From Hymenobacter mucosus (GTDB lineage: Bacteria; Bacteroidota; Bacteroidia; Cytophagales; Hymenobacteraceae): DNA of 64,000 bases. The notes under the pieces were generated by a model that saw only the letters and a program-made list of their open reading frames with translations, ran no database searches and was not told the origin of the DNA. How positions within the stretch are numbered: position 1 is the stretch's first letter; each line of letters starts with the position of its first letter. Shown piece by piece: positions 35,328-45,096 of this stretch. The position numbers were made by a program, and so were the translations under genes. The stretch covers positions 806,001-870,000 of the forward strand of contig NZ_FZNS01000001.1 in assembly GCF_900188255.1 (NCBI RefSeq), given 5' to 3'.

Positions 35328-36665
35328 CTAGTGAATTACCAAGGTTTTTTCTAGCTGTTCCAGCGAAGTACCCTTGGTTTCGGGCATGAGGCGCCACACA
35401 AACAGCAGCTGCAACACCATCATGGCGCAGAAGAACGCAAACGTGTGGCCGCCGCCCAACTGCTCGGCGAAGTAAGGAAAGGTAAACGCAATAATGGCGG
35501 CCATTACCCAGTGCGTGGACGACCCCAGGGCCTGCCCTTTGGCCCGCACCGTGTTGGGGAAGATTTCGGAGATGAACACCCAAATGACGGCTCCCTGCGA
35601 GAAAGCAAAAAAAGCAATGTACACGAACAGCAGCACCGGCACTAGCATGCCGCCCAGAGCGCTGAAATCTTGGGTGTAGAAGGCATATGACACCAAGCCC
35701 AGAGTAGCAATCAGCCCAAATGAGCCAATGAACATGAGCTTGCGGCGCCCAAACCGGTCGATGAACTGGCGGGCCAGCAGCGTGAAGGCAAAGTTTACTA
35801 GCCCCAGCCCGGCTGAGGAGAGTAGCGCCGAGCCTTTGCCCAGGCCCGTCATTTCAAAGATGCGGGGCGCGAAGTAGATAATGGCATTGATGCCCGACAC
35901 TTGGTTGAACACGGCAAACAGCACGGCCAGCATAACGGGCCCGCGGTACTGGCGGGCAAACAACGAGCGGCCACCTTCTATGGCGGCGTCAGTGGCATTA
36001 GTGGTCAGGATGCTGGTCACGTCTTGGTCGGCGGTGGTGGGGTTGATGAGCTGCATCACCTGCCGCCCTTCCTCTACCCGGCCCTGTCCAATCAGCCAGC
36101 GGGGGCTCTCCGGTACCCGAAACAGCAGCAGGAAGAACACGGCCGCGGGTACTACCTGTACGCCCAGCATCCAGCGCCAGTCCTGCTCGCCAGTGCCCGT
36201 GAGCAAGTAGTTGGAGAGGTAGGCCACCAGAATGCCCAGCACGATGTTAAATTGAAACATGCTCACCATGCGCCCCCGCGACTCGCGCGGCGACACCTCC
36301 GAGATGTAAAGCGGTGCCGTGACGGATGAGGCACCCACGCCGAGCCCTCCCAAGAAGCGGAACACTAGAAAAGCAACCCAGCTTTGCGTAAGGGCCGCCC
36401 CCAGGGCCGACACGAAATACAGCACCGCAATCCAGATCAGGGTTTGGCGGCGGCCTAGCTTATCGGACGGAATGCCGCCGAAGATGGCGCCGAATACGGT
36501 ACCAATCAGGGCAATGGAAATCGTGAAGCCGTGCTCTACCGGGGTCAGGTGCCATACTTGCTGAATGGCCTTTTCAGCCCCGGAAATAACGGCCGTATCG
36601 AAGCCGAACAGAAAGCCGCCCAGCGCTACCACCAGGGACCAGAAGAAAACGTTGCTATTTTTCAC
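35328..36665 (-). CDS. sugar porter family MFS transporter
   Basis: 445 aa, 12 predicted membrane helices. Sugar-porter signatures are present: GGIPSDKLGRRQTL in loop 2-3, RFLGGLGVGASSVTAPLYISE (its core GVGAS), PESPRWLIGQGR, the mid-loop DRFGRRKL and the terminal PETKGTSLEQLE. It should move a monosaccharide, here most likely fructose, across the inner membrane with H+ symport. It lies between susD and the kinase gene on the same strand, so it provides the cytoplasmic import step of the locus. Confidence 0.93.
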   Translation of the reverse strand: MKNSNVFFWSLVVALGGFLFGFDTAVISGAEKAIQQVWHLTPVEHGFTISIALIGTVFGAIFGGIPSDKLGRRQTLIWIAVLYFVSALGAALTQSWVAFLVFRFLGGLGVGASSVTAPLYISEVSPRESRGRMVSMFQFNIVLGILVAYLSNYLLTGTGEQDWRWMLGVQVVPAAVFFLLLFRVPESPRWLIGQGRVEEGRQVMQLINPTTADQDVTSILTTNATDAAIEGGRSLFARQYRGPVMLAVLFAVFNQVSGINAIIYFAPRIFEMTGLGKGSALLSSAGLGLVNFAFTLLARQFIDRFGRRKLMFIGSFGLIATLGLVSYAFYTQDFSALGGMLVPVLLFVYIAFFAFSQGAVIWVFISEIFPNTVRAKGQALGSSTHWVMAAIIAFTFPYFAEQLGGGHTFAFFCAMMVLQLLFVWRLMPETKGTSLEQLEKTLVIH

Positions 36666-36799
36666 AGCGGAAAATTCAAGGGTGAAGGCAAGAAAAGCAG
36701 CCCATCATGCTGAGCGCAGCCGAAGCACTTGGCGTGTTACTAGCTGGTTTGAGCGAGATGCCCCAACTAGCTCAACAAGATGGGCTTGGGTATTCGGGG

Positions 36800-38521
36800 T
36801 TACCAGCCGGGGTTCTGCTTGTAGAGGCCTTTGCTGAAGTTAATCTGGTTTAGCGGAATCGGGAGGTACTCGTCGCGGCCGGCTGTAAACCGGGCCGTTT
36901 GCAAGTACTGGCGCTTGGTTTTTTCCCGGTCGAAGTAGGTATTCAGGTAGTTGGCCGCAATGCCCCAGCGCACCAGATCAAAGAAGCGGTAGCCCTCCAT
37001 GGCAAACTCCAGGCGCCGCTCGAAGCGCAGAGCCTCGCGGGCGTACTGCTGGTTCCACGCCGCCATTGGGTAGAGGCCAATATTGTAGTTGGAGATGGTG
37101 GTGCCGGTAGCAGTTTTCAGCTTGGCGGTGCTGTTTTGGGCCCGCCGCCGGATTTGGTTGATAATGGGCAGTGCCTCCGGGGCCCGGTTCAACTCAATAA
37201 GGGCTTCGGCCTTCCACAGCAGTACATCGGCGTAGCGGATAAGGGTCCAGTTCTTCGAGGAGCTCATGAAAGGAGGCGTTTTCTGAAAACTAGGATCCGA
37301 GGGCAGCACATTTTCCTTCATCGACATATAGACCCCGTAGGTATTCTGGTCGCGCAGCCAGGAGGTCTCAAAGATGAACGTAGGCGCATACTTATACGGG
37401 TGCGAGGGAATCCCGACGGTATGATCGAGGCGCGGGTCTACGGTATTGGTTTGAAAATCAGCCGGCTTAGCCAAGTCGGAGTTGTTGAAGGTGGTAAACA
37501 GGGGCAGTCCCTGCGCATCCGTCTTAAAGGAGTTTACTAAGTTCTGGCTGGGCTGGTGAAAGCCGCAGCAGCCGTAGTCGGGGTTCATGGGGTAATTCAG
37601 CTGGTTGCCCCGGTCGGTGCGGCCCTTGGGCGTACCATCGTTGCGCGAAAACTGAATGGCAAACACCGACTCAGGCCCGTTGTCGCCCACGGTCAGGAAG
37701 TTGGTGGCGAAATCGGGGTGCAGAGAGTACTTGCCCGAGGCAATGACTTGGTCGGTCAGGGTTACTACCTCTTGCAGCTTGGCTTGGTCAACTGACGTCA
37801 CGGCGTGGGCATCGTTCTGCACGTAGGCCTGATAGAGCAGCGTTTTGGCTAGGTAGGCCTGGGCCGCCGACTTGTTGGCCCGCCCCGTTTCCGGCTGGGT
37901 TTCGGGGAGGTTGGCTACCGCAAAGCGGAAGTCGTCGGCAATCTTGGTCCACAGCTCGTCGTTGCTCAGGGCCACGTTCGATACCTCGGCGTACTGCGCC
38001 GTGGGCACCGTTTCGTCGATGTAGGGTACGCGCTTAAATAGCTCTTTCAGCAGGAAGTAGAAGTGCCCGCGCAGGAAGCGCACCTCTCCCTGGCGCACCT
38101 TCTTGCTAGGCATGGCCGCCGCATCAATGGCGTCAAGGCGGCGCAGAGCATCATTGGCGCGCGAAATACCAATGTAAATCAAGAACCACAGCTCATCGGT
38201 GTTGCCCACATCCACGCGGTTGAACGTGAAGGTTTCGTAGAAGTGGAAGGCGTCCACGTCGGCCGTGCCGTTGCCGCCCTTGTAGGCGTCGCCGCCGCGC
38301 ACGTTGCCGTAGGGCCACATGGAGGTGTAAGGCGCCCGGTACACATCGTTGCCGAGCTGGGAGTAGGTGGCTATTACCTGCTTCTCCACGTTGGCTACGG
38401 TGTTCAGCTGCTCATCGGTGAGGGCACCCGTGGGCTGCACATCAAGGAATTTTTGATCGTTGCAGCCAACGGAAACGGCTAGCAGGGAAAGCGCCAGCAC
38501 GCTGGATTTTAGGATATTCAT
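36800..38521 (-). CDS. SusD/RagB family outer-membrane glycan-binding lipoprotein
   Basis: 573 aa. The lipobox SVGC places the lipidated Cys at residue 20, followed by NDQKFLDVQPTGALTDEQL, the standard SusD N-terminus. TPR-like helices in the SusD fold span most of the rest (for example WFLIYIGISRANDALRRLD), and the C-terminal RagB/SusD domain has ALRFERRLEFAMEGYRFFDLVRWG and ends PINQINFSKGLYKQNPGW. It caps the SusC pore and binds the oligosaccharide. Its start is 22 bp after the susC stop, so the two are translationally close. Confidence 0.95.
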   Translation of the reverse strand: MNILKSSVLALSLLAVSVGCNDQKFLDVQPTGALTDEQLNTVANVEKQVIATYSQLGNDVYRAPYTSMWPYGNVRGGDAYKGGNGTADVDAFHFYETFTFNRVDVGNTDELWFLIYIGISRANDALRRLDAIDAAAMPSKKVRQGEVRFLRGHFYFLLKELFKRVPYIDETVPTAQYAEVSNVALSNDELWTKIADDFRFAVANLPETQPETGRANKSAAQAYLAKTLLYQAYVQNDAHAVTSVDQAKLQEVVTLTDQVIASGKYSLHPDFATNFLTVGDNGPESVFAIQFSRNDGTPKGRTDRGNQLNYPMNPDYGCCGFHQPSQNLVNSFKTDAQGLPLFTTFNNSDLAKPADFQTNTVDPRLDHTVGIPSHPYKYAPTFIFETSWLRDQNTYGVYMSMKENVLPSDPSFQKTPPFMSSSKNWTLIRYADVLLWKAEALIELNRAPEALPIINQIRRRAQNSTAKLKTATGTTISNYNIGLYPMAAWNQQYAREALRFERRLEFAMEGYRFFDLVRWGIAANYLNTYFDREKTKRQYLQTARFTAGRDEYLPIPLNQINFSKGLYKQNPGW

Positions 38522-38543
38522 GGGTAGGAGTGCTAGCGGGTGG

Positions 38544-41500
38544 TTAGAAGGATACGTTGAGGCCGGTGCTGAAAATCCGAGGAATGGGGTACTGGTAGTT
38601 GGTCACCTCGGGGTCCGGACCGGTGTATTCTTTACTCTTGATAGTGAACAGGTTCTGCCCTTGCACATACAAGCGCACCCCTTTTAGCCGCACCTTGCTC
38701 ACCACGTCGGCGGGCAGTGAATAGCCTAGCTGCAGGTTGCGCAGCTTTAAGTAAGAAGCGTTTTCAACGAAGTAAGTAGACGCGCGGCCCTCGTTGTTGC
38801 TGTTGATGAGCGTAGCGGCCGGAATGCTGGAGCCGGTGTTGGTGGGCGTCCAGGCATCGAGCAGGCGCTGACCCCAGTTTTCCCCCGAAGCCAAGGACGA
38901 GAAGTCGGTTCGGAATTTTGCGTTGTTGTAGGCGTAGAGGCCCTGCACCCCTTGTAAGAAGATCTGCAAATCGAACCCCTTGAAGGCCGCGCCCAGGTTG
39001 AGGCCGTAGTTGAAGTCTGGTACGCCCTCTGTAATCCAGGTTTGGTCGAAGTTGTCCACCTTGCCGTCGCCATTCAGGTCTTTATAGCGGATGCGGCCGG
39101 GGGCGGCGCCTACCTGGGTAGGGCCTTGGCTTACTTCGGCCGTGGTTTGGTAAAGCCCATCGGCCACGTACCCATACACCGCATTGATGGAGTGCCCCAA
39201 GCGAGTTACGTCCTGGCCGTTGCCGCCGTAAGCATTAATCACCTCCGCCGGCAGGTAGGTGAGCGTATTGCGGTAGGTAGAAAGGTTGCCCGTGATGTTG
39301 TAGGTCAGCCCATTCGCAAGCTCGTTCTGGTAATTGAGCAGGAACTCCCATCCTTTATTTTCAATGGAGGCCCCGTTGACAAACTGGTCGCCGCCCTCGC
39401 CTACTACGGCCAGATACGGCAGGTTCACGAGGATATCTTCGCTCTTCTTCACGAAGTAGTCTACCGAGCCCGACACCTTATTTTGCAGGAAGCCGAAGTC
39501 AACCCCCACGTTAGTTTGGGTGGTGGTTTCCCACTTCAGGTTGGGGTTGGCCCGCTGCACGCGGCGGTAGCCCGAGGGCAGGTTGGTGTCGTTGCCGTAG
39601 ATGTCGTAGGCTGTGCCGTGGTCGTAGTCGAAGTTGGGGTCCAGGGTGCCCAGCAAAGACTGGTAGAGGCCGCGGGCCGCGAAGTTGGCAATATCCTGGT
39701 TGCCGGTTTGCCCCCAGCCGGCGCGCAGCTTCAAGTCGGAAAGGAAGCCCACGTTGTCTTTCAGGAAGCCTTCCTCACTTAAGCGCCAGCCCACCGACAG
39801 AGCCGGAAATACCCCAAACTGGTTGTCGGTACCGAAGCGGGAGGAACCGTCGCGGCGTACCGTTACGGAGCCCAGGTACTTGTCGGCAAAGGAGTAGTTT
39901 ACTTTGCCGAAGTAGGACGCCAAGCGGTAAGCCGTGCCGGAGCCGCCGTTGTCCTTGTTGGCCGAGCCCGCATCGAGGTAGGTGTAGTTGGGGTCTTCGC
40001 TGGCGAAGTTGGTGCGCGAGGCATAGGTGCTTTCGGCGTAGTAGCTGATGCGCTCCGTGCCAGCCAGGAAATCAAGCTGGTGCTTGCCGCCGAGGGAGAG
40101 GTTGTAGTTCAGCGTGTTCTGCCACACCCAGTTGCCGAAGAAGCTTTCGTTGTCCGTCACCCGGTTGTTGGCCTCCGACAGGAAGCCCGCGGTGTAGGTT
40201 TTGTAGATCTGGCGGTACTTGTAGAGGCTATAGTCGATGCCGAAGCTGGAGCGCAGGTGCAGACCCTTCAGGATTTCAGCGTCGGCAAACACGTTACCAA
40301 ATACCCGTCCCGTATTCGAGCGGTTCTGCTTGTTGTCGGTGAGCAGGCGCAGCGGATTGTCCCGGTCGCTCATGCCAGCTACTGGCCCGCCCCAGCCTAA
40401 CCCGTCTGCGGTGCGCACGGGTACAATAGAAGGCAGCTGGCTGGTCCGGTCGCGCACGTTGAAAATGTCTACTTCCGCCCGCTGCGACTTCACAATGGTC
40501 AAGTTTTCTCCCACCTTCACCTTGCCTTCCAGAAAGTTGTAGTCGGAGTTGAGGCGGGCCGTGTACCGGTTGAAGCCCGTGTACTTCAGGGTACCGCTGT
40601 TGTCGTAGTAGTTCACCGAAAACAAGGCCCCGCCCCGCTCACTGCCACTGCTCACGCTTAGGTCGTAGCTCTGAATGAGGGCATTCTGCTGCGTTTCCTT
40701 AAACCAGTCGGTGTCGGCGGAGCGCTGGGTTTTATTGGCGTCGATAAACTCCGGCACGACCACCTGGTCTAGCACCGGCCGGCCATCGGGCCCCGTGTGC
40801 GACTGGAAGGTGTAGTACGGCAAGCTGGGCGTCGAGCCGTCATTGGTAGCGGCCTGCCAGTACACCCGGCCGTAGTCCTGGGTGTTGAGCATCTTAATGT
40901 GCGGACCCGGCTTCTGCACCGTGAAGAAGGTAGAGAAGTTTACCTGCGTGGCGCCCTTCTTGGCCTTCTTCGTGGTGATGATGATAACGCCATTGCCCGC
41001 CCGCGAACCGTAAATGCTGGCCGCCGAGGCATCCTTCAGCACCTGAATCGACTCGATGTCGTTCTGGTTGATCTGGTTGATGCCTTCCTTGGTGGGAATG
41101 CCGTCAATAACGTAGAGCGGGTCATTGTTGCCCAGCGTACCGATGCCGCGGATGCGCACCGAAGCAGCACTGCCCGGCGCCCCATCCGTTGTGACCTGCA
41201 CGCCCGGCACGCGGCCCTGCAGGTTACGGGTTACGTCGTTGGAGGCCATGCTCTTAATTTCGTCGGTTTTCACCACGGCCACGGCCCCGGTCAAATCGGC
41301 CTTGCGCTGGGTCTGGTAGCCGGTTACTACTACTTCATCCAGGGCGGCCGCGTCGGGGGTCAGCGTCACGGAAAAGGTGGTCCGACCACTCACGGCCGCC
41401 TCCTGGCTTTTATAGCCGATAAAGGAAAAGAGCAGGGTGGTAGCGTTGTCGGGCACCGACAGGGTAAACTCGCCATCGGGACCGGTAGAGGTGCCCAGGG

Positions 41501-41708
41501 CCGTGCCCTTCACTACTACCGTTACGCCGGGCATGCCAGCGCCTTTTTCATCCAGCACGCGCCCACTCACGGGCACATCAACGGCGAAAGAAGCGGCAAA
41601 ATGGGAGGCGCTGTTTGCGGCAGCGGTGGCTGGCAACGTGGCCGCCAGCGGTGCAGCAGTAAGCAGCGTAAGGCCGAGAGCCCGCCGCAGGGGTACAGGG
41701 TGTTTCAT
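38544..41708 (-). CDS. SusC/RagA family TonB-dependent outer-membrane transporter
   Basis: 1054 aa. The start at 41708 (MKHPVPLRRALGL) precedes a signal peptide. A carboxypeptidase-D-like (CarboxypepD_reg) domain at about 45-110 (VSGRVLDEKGAGMPGV to FSFIGYKSQEAAV) is followed by the TonB-box region DEVVVTGYQ, the plug domain with the SusC hallmark LYVIDGIP, the IESIQVLKDASAASIYGSRAGNGVIIITT segment and a 22-strand barrel ending STGLNVSF. Such proteins import oligosaccharides through the outer membrane with energy from TonB/ExbBD. It is the first gene of the fructan locus and probably the target of the regulator encoded upstream. Confidence 0.96.
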   Translation of the reverse strand: MKHPVPLRRALGLTLLTAAPLAATLPATAAANSASHFAASFAVDVPVSGRVLDEKGAGMPGVTVVVKGTALGTSTGPDGEFTLSVPDNATTLLFSFIGYKSQEAAVSGRTTFSVTLTPDAAALDEVVVTGYQTQRKADLTGAVAVVKTDEIKSMASNDVTRNLQGRVPGVQVTTDGAPGSAASVRIRGIGTLGNNDPLYVIDGIPTKEGINQINQNDIESIQVLKDASAASIYGSRAGNGVIIITTKKAKKGATQVNFSTFFTVQKPGPHIKMLNTQDYGRVYWQAATNDGSTPSLPYYTFQSHTGPDGRPVLDQVVVPEFIDANKTQRSADTDWFKETQQNALIQSYDLSVSSGSERGGALFSVNYYDNSGTLKYTGFNRYTARLNSDYNFLEGKVKVGENLTIVKSQRAEVDIFNVRDRTSQLPSIVPVRTADGLGWGGPVAGMSDRDNPLRLLTDNKQNRSNTGRVFGNVFADAEILKGLHLRSSFGIDYSLYKYRQIYKTYTAGFLSEANNRVTDNESFFGNWVWQNTLNYNLSLGGKHQLDFLAGTERISYYAESTYASRTNFASEDPNYTYLDAGSANKDNGGSGTAYRLASYFGKVNYSFADKYLGSVTVRRDGSSRFGTDNQFGVFPALSVGWRLSEEGFLKDNVGFLSDLKLRAGWGQTGNQDIANFAARGLYQSLLGTLDPNFDYDHGTAYDIYGNDTNLPSGYRRVQRANPNLKWETTTQTNVGVDFGFLQNKVSGSVDYFVKKSEDILVNLPYLAVVGEGGDQFVNGASIENKGWEFLLNYQNELANGLTYNITGNLSTYRNTLTYLPAEVINAYGGNGQDVTRLGHSINAVYGYVADGLYQTTAEVSQGPTQVGAAPGRIRYKDLNGDGKVDNFDQTWITEGVPDFNYGLNLGAAFKGFDLQIFLQGVQGLYAYNNAKFRTDFSSLASGENWGQRLLDAWTPTNTGSSIPAATLINSNNEGRASTYFVENASYLKLRNLQLGYSLPADVVSKVRLKGVRLYVQGQNLFTIKSKEYTGPDPEVTNYQYPIPRIFSTGLNVSF

Positions 41709-42190
41709 GTGGGAATTGGAAAGGAATGGGAGGTACCGAGATGGGCCGAACCGGAGAAGTTGGCCGCCGAAAAACGCTTGGTTTCTGGGTAGCACTCTCT
41801 GTCACCAGCTAAGTGCTACGCTGTATTCGACTGCTGCCGGAAGCTCTGCTGGCCTGTTAGAAGGCCCGAACAACCCGCCGCTTTGGGGAGCGGCCAGCCC
41901 AATACTTGACCCAAATGTCAGCCGCTAGCAAGGCAAGGGCTTGCTCGATTCACTCAAACTCTTTCACAATTTGCTCAACCACGTTCATCAATTACAAATC
42001 ACTCACACACAATTATTTATACTTAAATCACAACTTGTATTTAGGCATATAGTATCACTTTTGATACTTGATTTCAAAAATTGATACATCTTTTCAACCC
42101 GCAATTGGCACCAAAACGAAAGCGCCAGCTTCGGCCCCGCTGCACAGGAAACCCGAAGCTGGCGCCAAGGCCGCGCAACGTACTGAGCGC
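41709..42190. promoter_or_regulatory. intergenic control region of the fructan locus
   Basis: 482 bp between the regulator stop codon and susC. The part from about 41990 to 42090 is strikingly AT-rich and contains the repeated motif TTGATAC (see next entry). No exact minus-strand TAnnTTTG is seen; TGACATTTGGG at about 41916-41926 (minus strand) is the closest. No ORF. Confidence 0.55.
42052..42087. promoter_or_regulatory. candidate operator: TTGATAC direct repeats
   Basis: TTGATAC occurs at 42061-42067 and 42081-42087, exactly 20 bp apart, the two-turn spacing typical of AraC-family half sites. The first copy is also the right arm of an inverted repeat GTATC-N6-GATAC (42052-42067). The adjacent regulator ends in an AraC-type DNA-binding domain, which makes this its plausible site. 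Confidence 0.5.
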
Positions 42191-44977
42191 CTACCCCGCC
42201 GTGGTGTGCATGGCCCGGAACTCGGAGGGCGACACTTGGTAGCGGGCTTTGAAAGAGGTAGAGAAATACGAGGGCGAGGAGAAGCCTAACTGGTAGGCCA
42301 CCTCTGCAATCGTCAGGTCGTCGTCGAGCAGAAGCTGGCGGGCTTTCGTGAGGCGGATACCCTGGATAAAGTCGGTAACGCCGGTGCCCAGTACGGCCTT
42401 CACCTTGCGGTAGAGCTGCACCCGCGAAATGCCCATGCTACGGGCCACGTCCTCCACGCTCAAGTCCGAACGGGTCAGGTTGGCTTCCACAATAGCCGTG
42501 AGGTCGGCCAGGAATTTTTGGTCTACCCGCTGGGGCGCTACCGTAGCCGTATCTACCGATAGTTCCCGGCGGAAATGCTCGCGCTGCTTCTCGCGGTTGC
42601 TGAGCAAGGTGCGCACGCTTTCCAGCAGAAAAGCGGGGTTAAAGGGTTTGGTCAGGTACAAGTCGGCACCAGCCTGCACGCCTTCTACCTGCTGCTCGGG
42701 GGCGTTGCGGGCCGTGAGCAAGATTACCGGAATGTGGGAAGTGCGCCAGTCGCCCTTGAGCTGGGCTACCACTTCCAAGCCGCTTAGCTCGGGCAGCATC
42801 ACGTCGCACACAATCACGTCAGGAATGGTTTCGGCGGCCAGGCGCAGGCCCGTTGCTCCGTCGAAGGCAGTTGTAAGTTGAAAATGAGGCTGGAGCTTCT
42901 GGGCCAGGAAGGCATTGACGTCGGGGTTGTCCTCAATCACCAGCACCAGGGCTTCACTACTTGCGCTGCTCACCACCTGGGGCAATGGGGCAGCCACGGC
43001 CGACGACATGGCCAGGCCCTCATCGAGGGCAAAGATGGGGGTAGCCAGGGTAGGCGCCACCACCGATTTCATGGCCGCCGGTAGCACCAGCGGCAACGTC
43101 ACCACAAACGTACTTCCCTGCCCCGGCCGGCTGGTAAAGCTGAGTTGGCCTAAGTGTAGGCGCGTGAGCCCCAGGGCGAGAGCGAGACCCATGCCCGAGC
43201 CCTTGGCCGTGGACTGCTGGCCTTGGTAAAACCACTCGAAGATGTGGGCGCGGTCTTGCTCTGATATGCCGCGGCCCGTGTCTTCCACGCTCACGCGCAC
43301 GTTGCCTTCGGCCGGTACTCGCTGGATGCTTACCGTTATCTGTCCGCGCTCGGGCGTGAACTTCAGGGCGTTGCTGAGCAGGTTGAAGAACACTTTATCC
43401 AGCACGTTCACATCAAACCAGAGCGGAATAACTGGCTCGGCCGGCAGAAAGCGTAGGGTAATGCCACGCTGACGGGCAGGCTTCTCGAACACATCCATGA
43501 TTTCCCGCACGAAAGCCACCAAATTGCCTTCCGTGGCACGCACCGGCATCTTACCCACATCAATCTTGCGGAAATCCATGAGTTGGTTGACCAGTTGCAG
43601 CAGGCGCTGGGCGTTGCGCCGCACAAGGCTTAGGTCGTGGCGTTGGGCGGCGGGTAGCTCGGGGCCGCTGGTTAGCATTTCTTCTACCGGCCCTAGAATA
43701 AGCGTAAGCGGAGTACGCAGCTCGTGGGAGAAGTTGGTGAAGAAGCGCAGCTTGGCTTCGGTTTCTACCTTAGCGCGCTCTGCAAACTCTTGTAACTGAT
43801 TGCGTTGAGAGCGTATTTCTTCATTTTGCTGCCCAAGCTGCTGGTTGATGCGGCGGTTGGCCCGGAAGGCTCGCCACACCAGCAAGCCCAGGAGGGCCGA
43901 CCCCACCAGGGCTGCCGCTAACACGTACAGCACGGTTTGCTGGCTGGCGTAGGTATCGCGCTGCTGCTGCAAGAGGCGCTGCTGGCGCTGAATATCCTGC
44001 TGCTGGCTGGTGAGCTTCTCGGTTTGCAGCTTCATCGTCAGCACGTTGGTAGAATCAATAACCATCGTACCCAGGATATTCTCCTTGTCGTAGGGCTGCT
44101 GGCGCAAGACGCGCATGGCCGTCCGAATGGCTTCCTCCCCACCCGGCGAGTAGAGCAGTGTAGCCTTCAGGATGTCATCTTGCACCAGTTGAATTCCCCC
44201 GTGTGCTCCCGGTAGCCCATCTACTCCTACTATACGAATGCGCTGATCTAGCTGTAGCTGCTTGCATACTTGGTAGGCACCCAGCGCCAACCGGTCGTTA
44301 TGGGCAAAGATGAGGTCTACCTCCGGGTGGGCACGCAGGACAGCCGGCAGCCGCTCGAGCACCGAAGGACGCTCCCAATTGCTGTTCACCTGGGCCGTGA
44401 GCTGAATGCCGGGGTAAGTAGCCAGGGTTTGCGCAAAGCCCCGGTGCCGGTCGACGGCAGGAGAGGTGCCCGGCGCGCCCAGCACTTCCAGAACCTGCCC
44501 CCGTCGTCCCAGCAAGCTAGCTACGTAGTTGCCCGCTATCTGCCCCACTTCCTCGTTGTTGCCGCCCACGTAGGCCGTATACAGCTTGGAAGTGATTCGC
44601 CGGTCGAGGATAACCACCGGAATGCCCCGGTTGTACACCTCTTCCACAATGGGAGTTATGGGCTCCGTTTCGTTGGCCGAAACAATCAGCAGGTCAATCC
44701 CTTCGCGAAGAAACTCCTTGATTTGCTGCTCCTGCAAGGCACTGTTGTACTTCGCATCCTTGATCTGAAACTTGACCTCGGGGTAGAAGCTCAGCTCTTT
44801 CTTCATGCCAGCCAGCATGGCCTGCCGCCAGGCGTCGCCATTGGTGCACTGCGAGAAGCCGATGGTATAGGTGGGCGGCTCCGGCGAACGGGAACAGCTA
44901 CCCACGGCCAGCAGCCCGCCCAGCACCCAGATGGCGCGTACCAACAGCACAGAGTAGGCAGTAGATAGGAGACGCAT
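42191..44977 (-). CDS. hybrid two-component sensor/regulator with periplasmic sugar-binding domain (BT1754-like)
   Basis: 928 aa. From ATG 44977 there is a signal/lipobox-like segment with Cys28 (AVGSC), then a type I periplasmic-binding-protein domain (about 36-315), as in ribose/fructose-binding proteins. One membrane span lies near 349-370. The histidine kinase follows: His418 in FSHELRTPL, the N-box LLSNALKF near 533, and the G-boxes DTGRGIS and GSGMGLAL near 566-600. A receiver domain (about 677-795) has Asp725 in CDVMLPE, and an AraC-type helix-turn-helix occupies about 838-922. The layout equals B. thetaiotaomicron BT1754, the fructose sensor for fructan use. It sits next to susCD, the kinase and GH32 genes. 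Confidence 0.94.
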   Translation of the reverse strand: MRLLSTAYSVLLVRAIWVLGGLLAVGSCSRSPEPPTYTIGFSQCTNGDAWRQAMLAGMKKELSFYPEVKFQIKDAKYNSALQEQQIKEFLREGIDLLIVSANETEPITPIVEEVYNRGIPVVILDRRITSKLYTAYVGGNNEEVGQIAGNYVASLLGRRGQVLEVLGAPGTSPAVDRHRGFAQTLATYPGIQLTAQVNSNWERPSVLERLPAVLRAHPEVDLIFAHNDRLALGAYQVCKQLQLDQRIRIVGVDGLPGAHGGIQLVQDDILKATLLYSPGGEEAIRTAMRVLRQQPYDKENILGTMVIDSTNVLTMKLQTEKLTSQQQDIQRQQRLLQQQRDTYASQQTVLYVLAAALVGSALLGLLVWRAFRANRRINQQLGQQNEEIRSQRNQLQEFAERAKVETEAKLRFFTNFSHELRTPLTLILGPVEEMLTSGPELPAAQRHDLSLVRRNAQRLLQLVNQLMDFRKIDVGKMPVRATEGNLVAFVREIMDVFEKPARQRGITLRFLPAEPVIPLWFDVNVLDKVFFNLLSNALKFTPERGQITVSIQRVPAEGNVRVSVEDTGRGISEQDRAHIFEWFYQGQQSTAKGSGMGLALALGLTRLHLGQLSFTSRPGQGSTFVVTLPLVLPAAMKSVVAPTLATPIFALDEGLAMSSAVAAPLPQVVSSASSEALVLVIEDNPDVNAFLAQKLQPHFQLTTAFDGATGLRLAAETIPDVIVCDVMLPELSGLEVVAQLKGDWRTSHIPVILLTARNAPEQQVEGVQAGADLYLTKPFNPAFLLESVRTLLSNREKQREHFRRELSVDTATVAPQRVDQKFLADLTAIVEANLTRSDLSVEDVARSMGISRVQLYRKVKAVLGTGVTDFIQGIRLTKARQLLLDDDLTIAEVAYQLGFSSPSYFSTSFKARYQVSPSEFRAMHTTAG

Positions 44978-44982
44978 TGCAC

Positions 44983-45011
44983 CGAAGGTAGCAAGAAATA
45001 GGAACACCCAA
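44983..45011 (-). promoter_or_regulatory. promoter of the hybrid sensor gene
   Basis: Minus-strand TTG (45011-45009), 18 bp, then TACCTTCG (44990-44983), only 5 nt before the ATG at 44977. The mRNA would be leaderless. Confidence 0.55.
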
Positions 45012-45096
45012 CGGCGCTCTATTTCTGGCAAACCTAGCGGCTGGCGGCGGCTATTCTTTGCTAAACCTAGGTAAGCTGAAGGGTAAGGCCAGCACC

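Noticed and set aside
40797-41792. 331-codon plus-strand frame opposite susC
   Set aside because: Antisense shadow; the minus-strand SusC plug and TonB-box motifs are unambiguous here.
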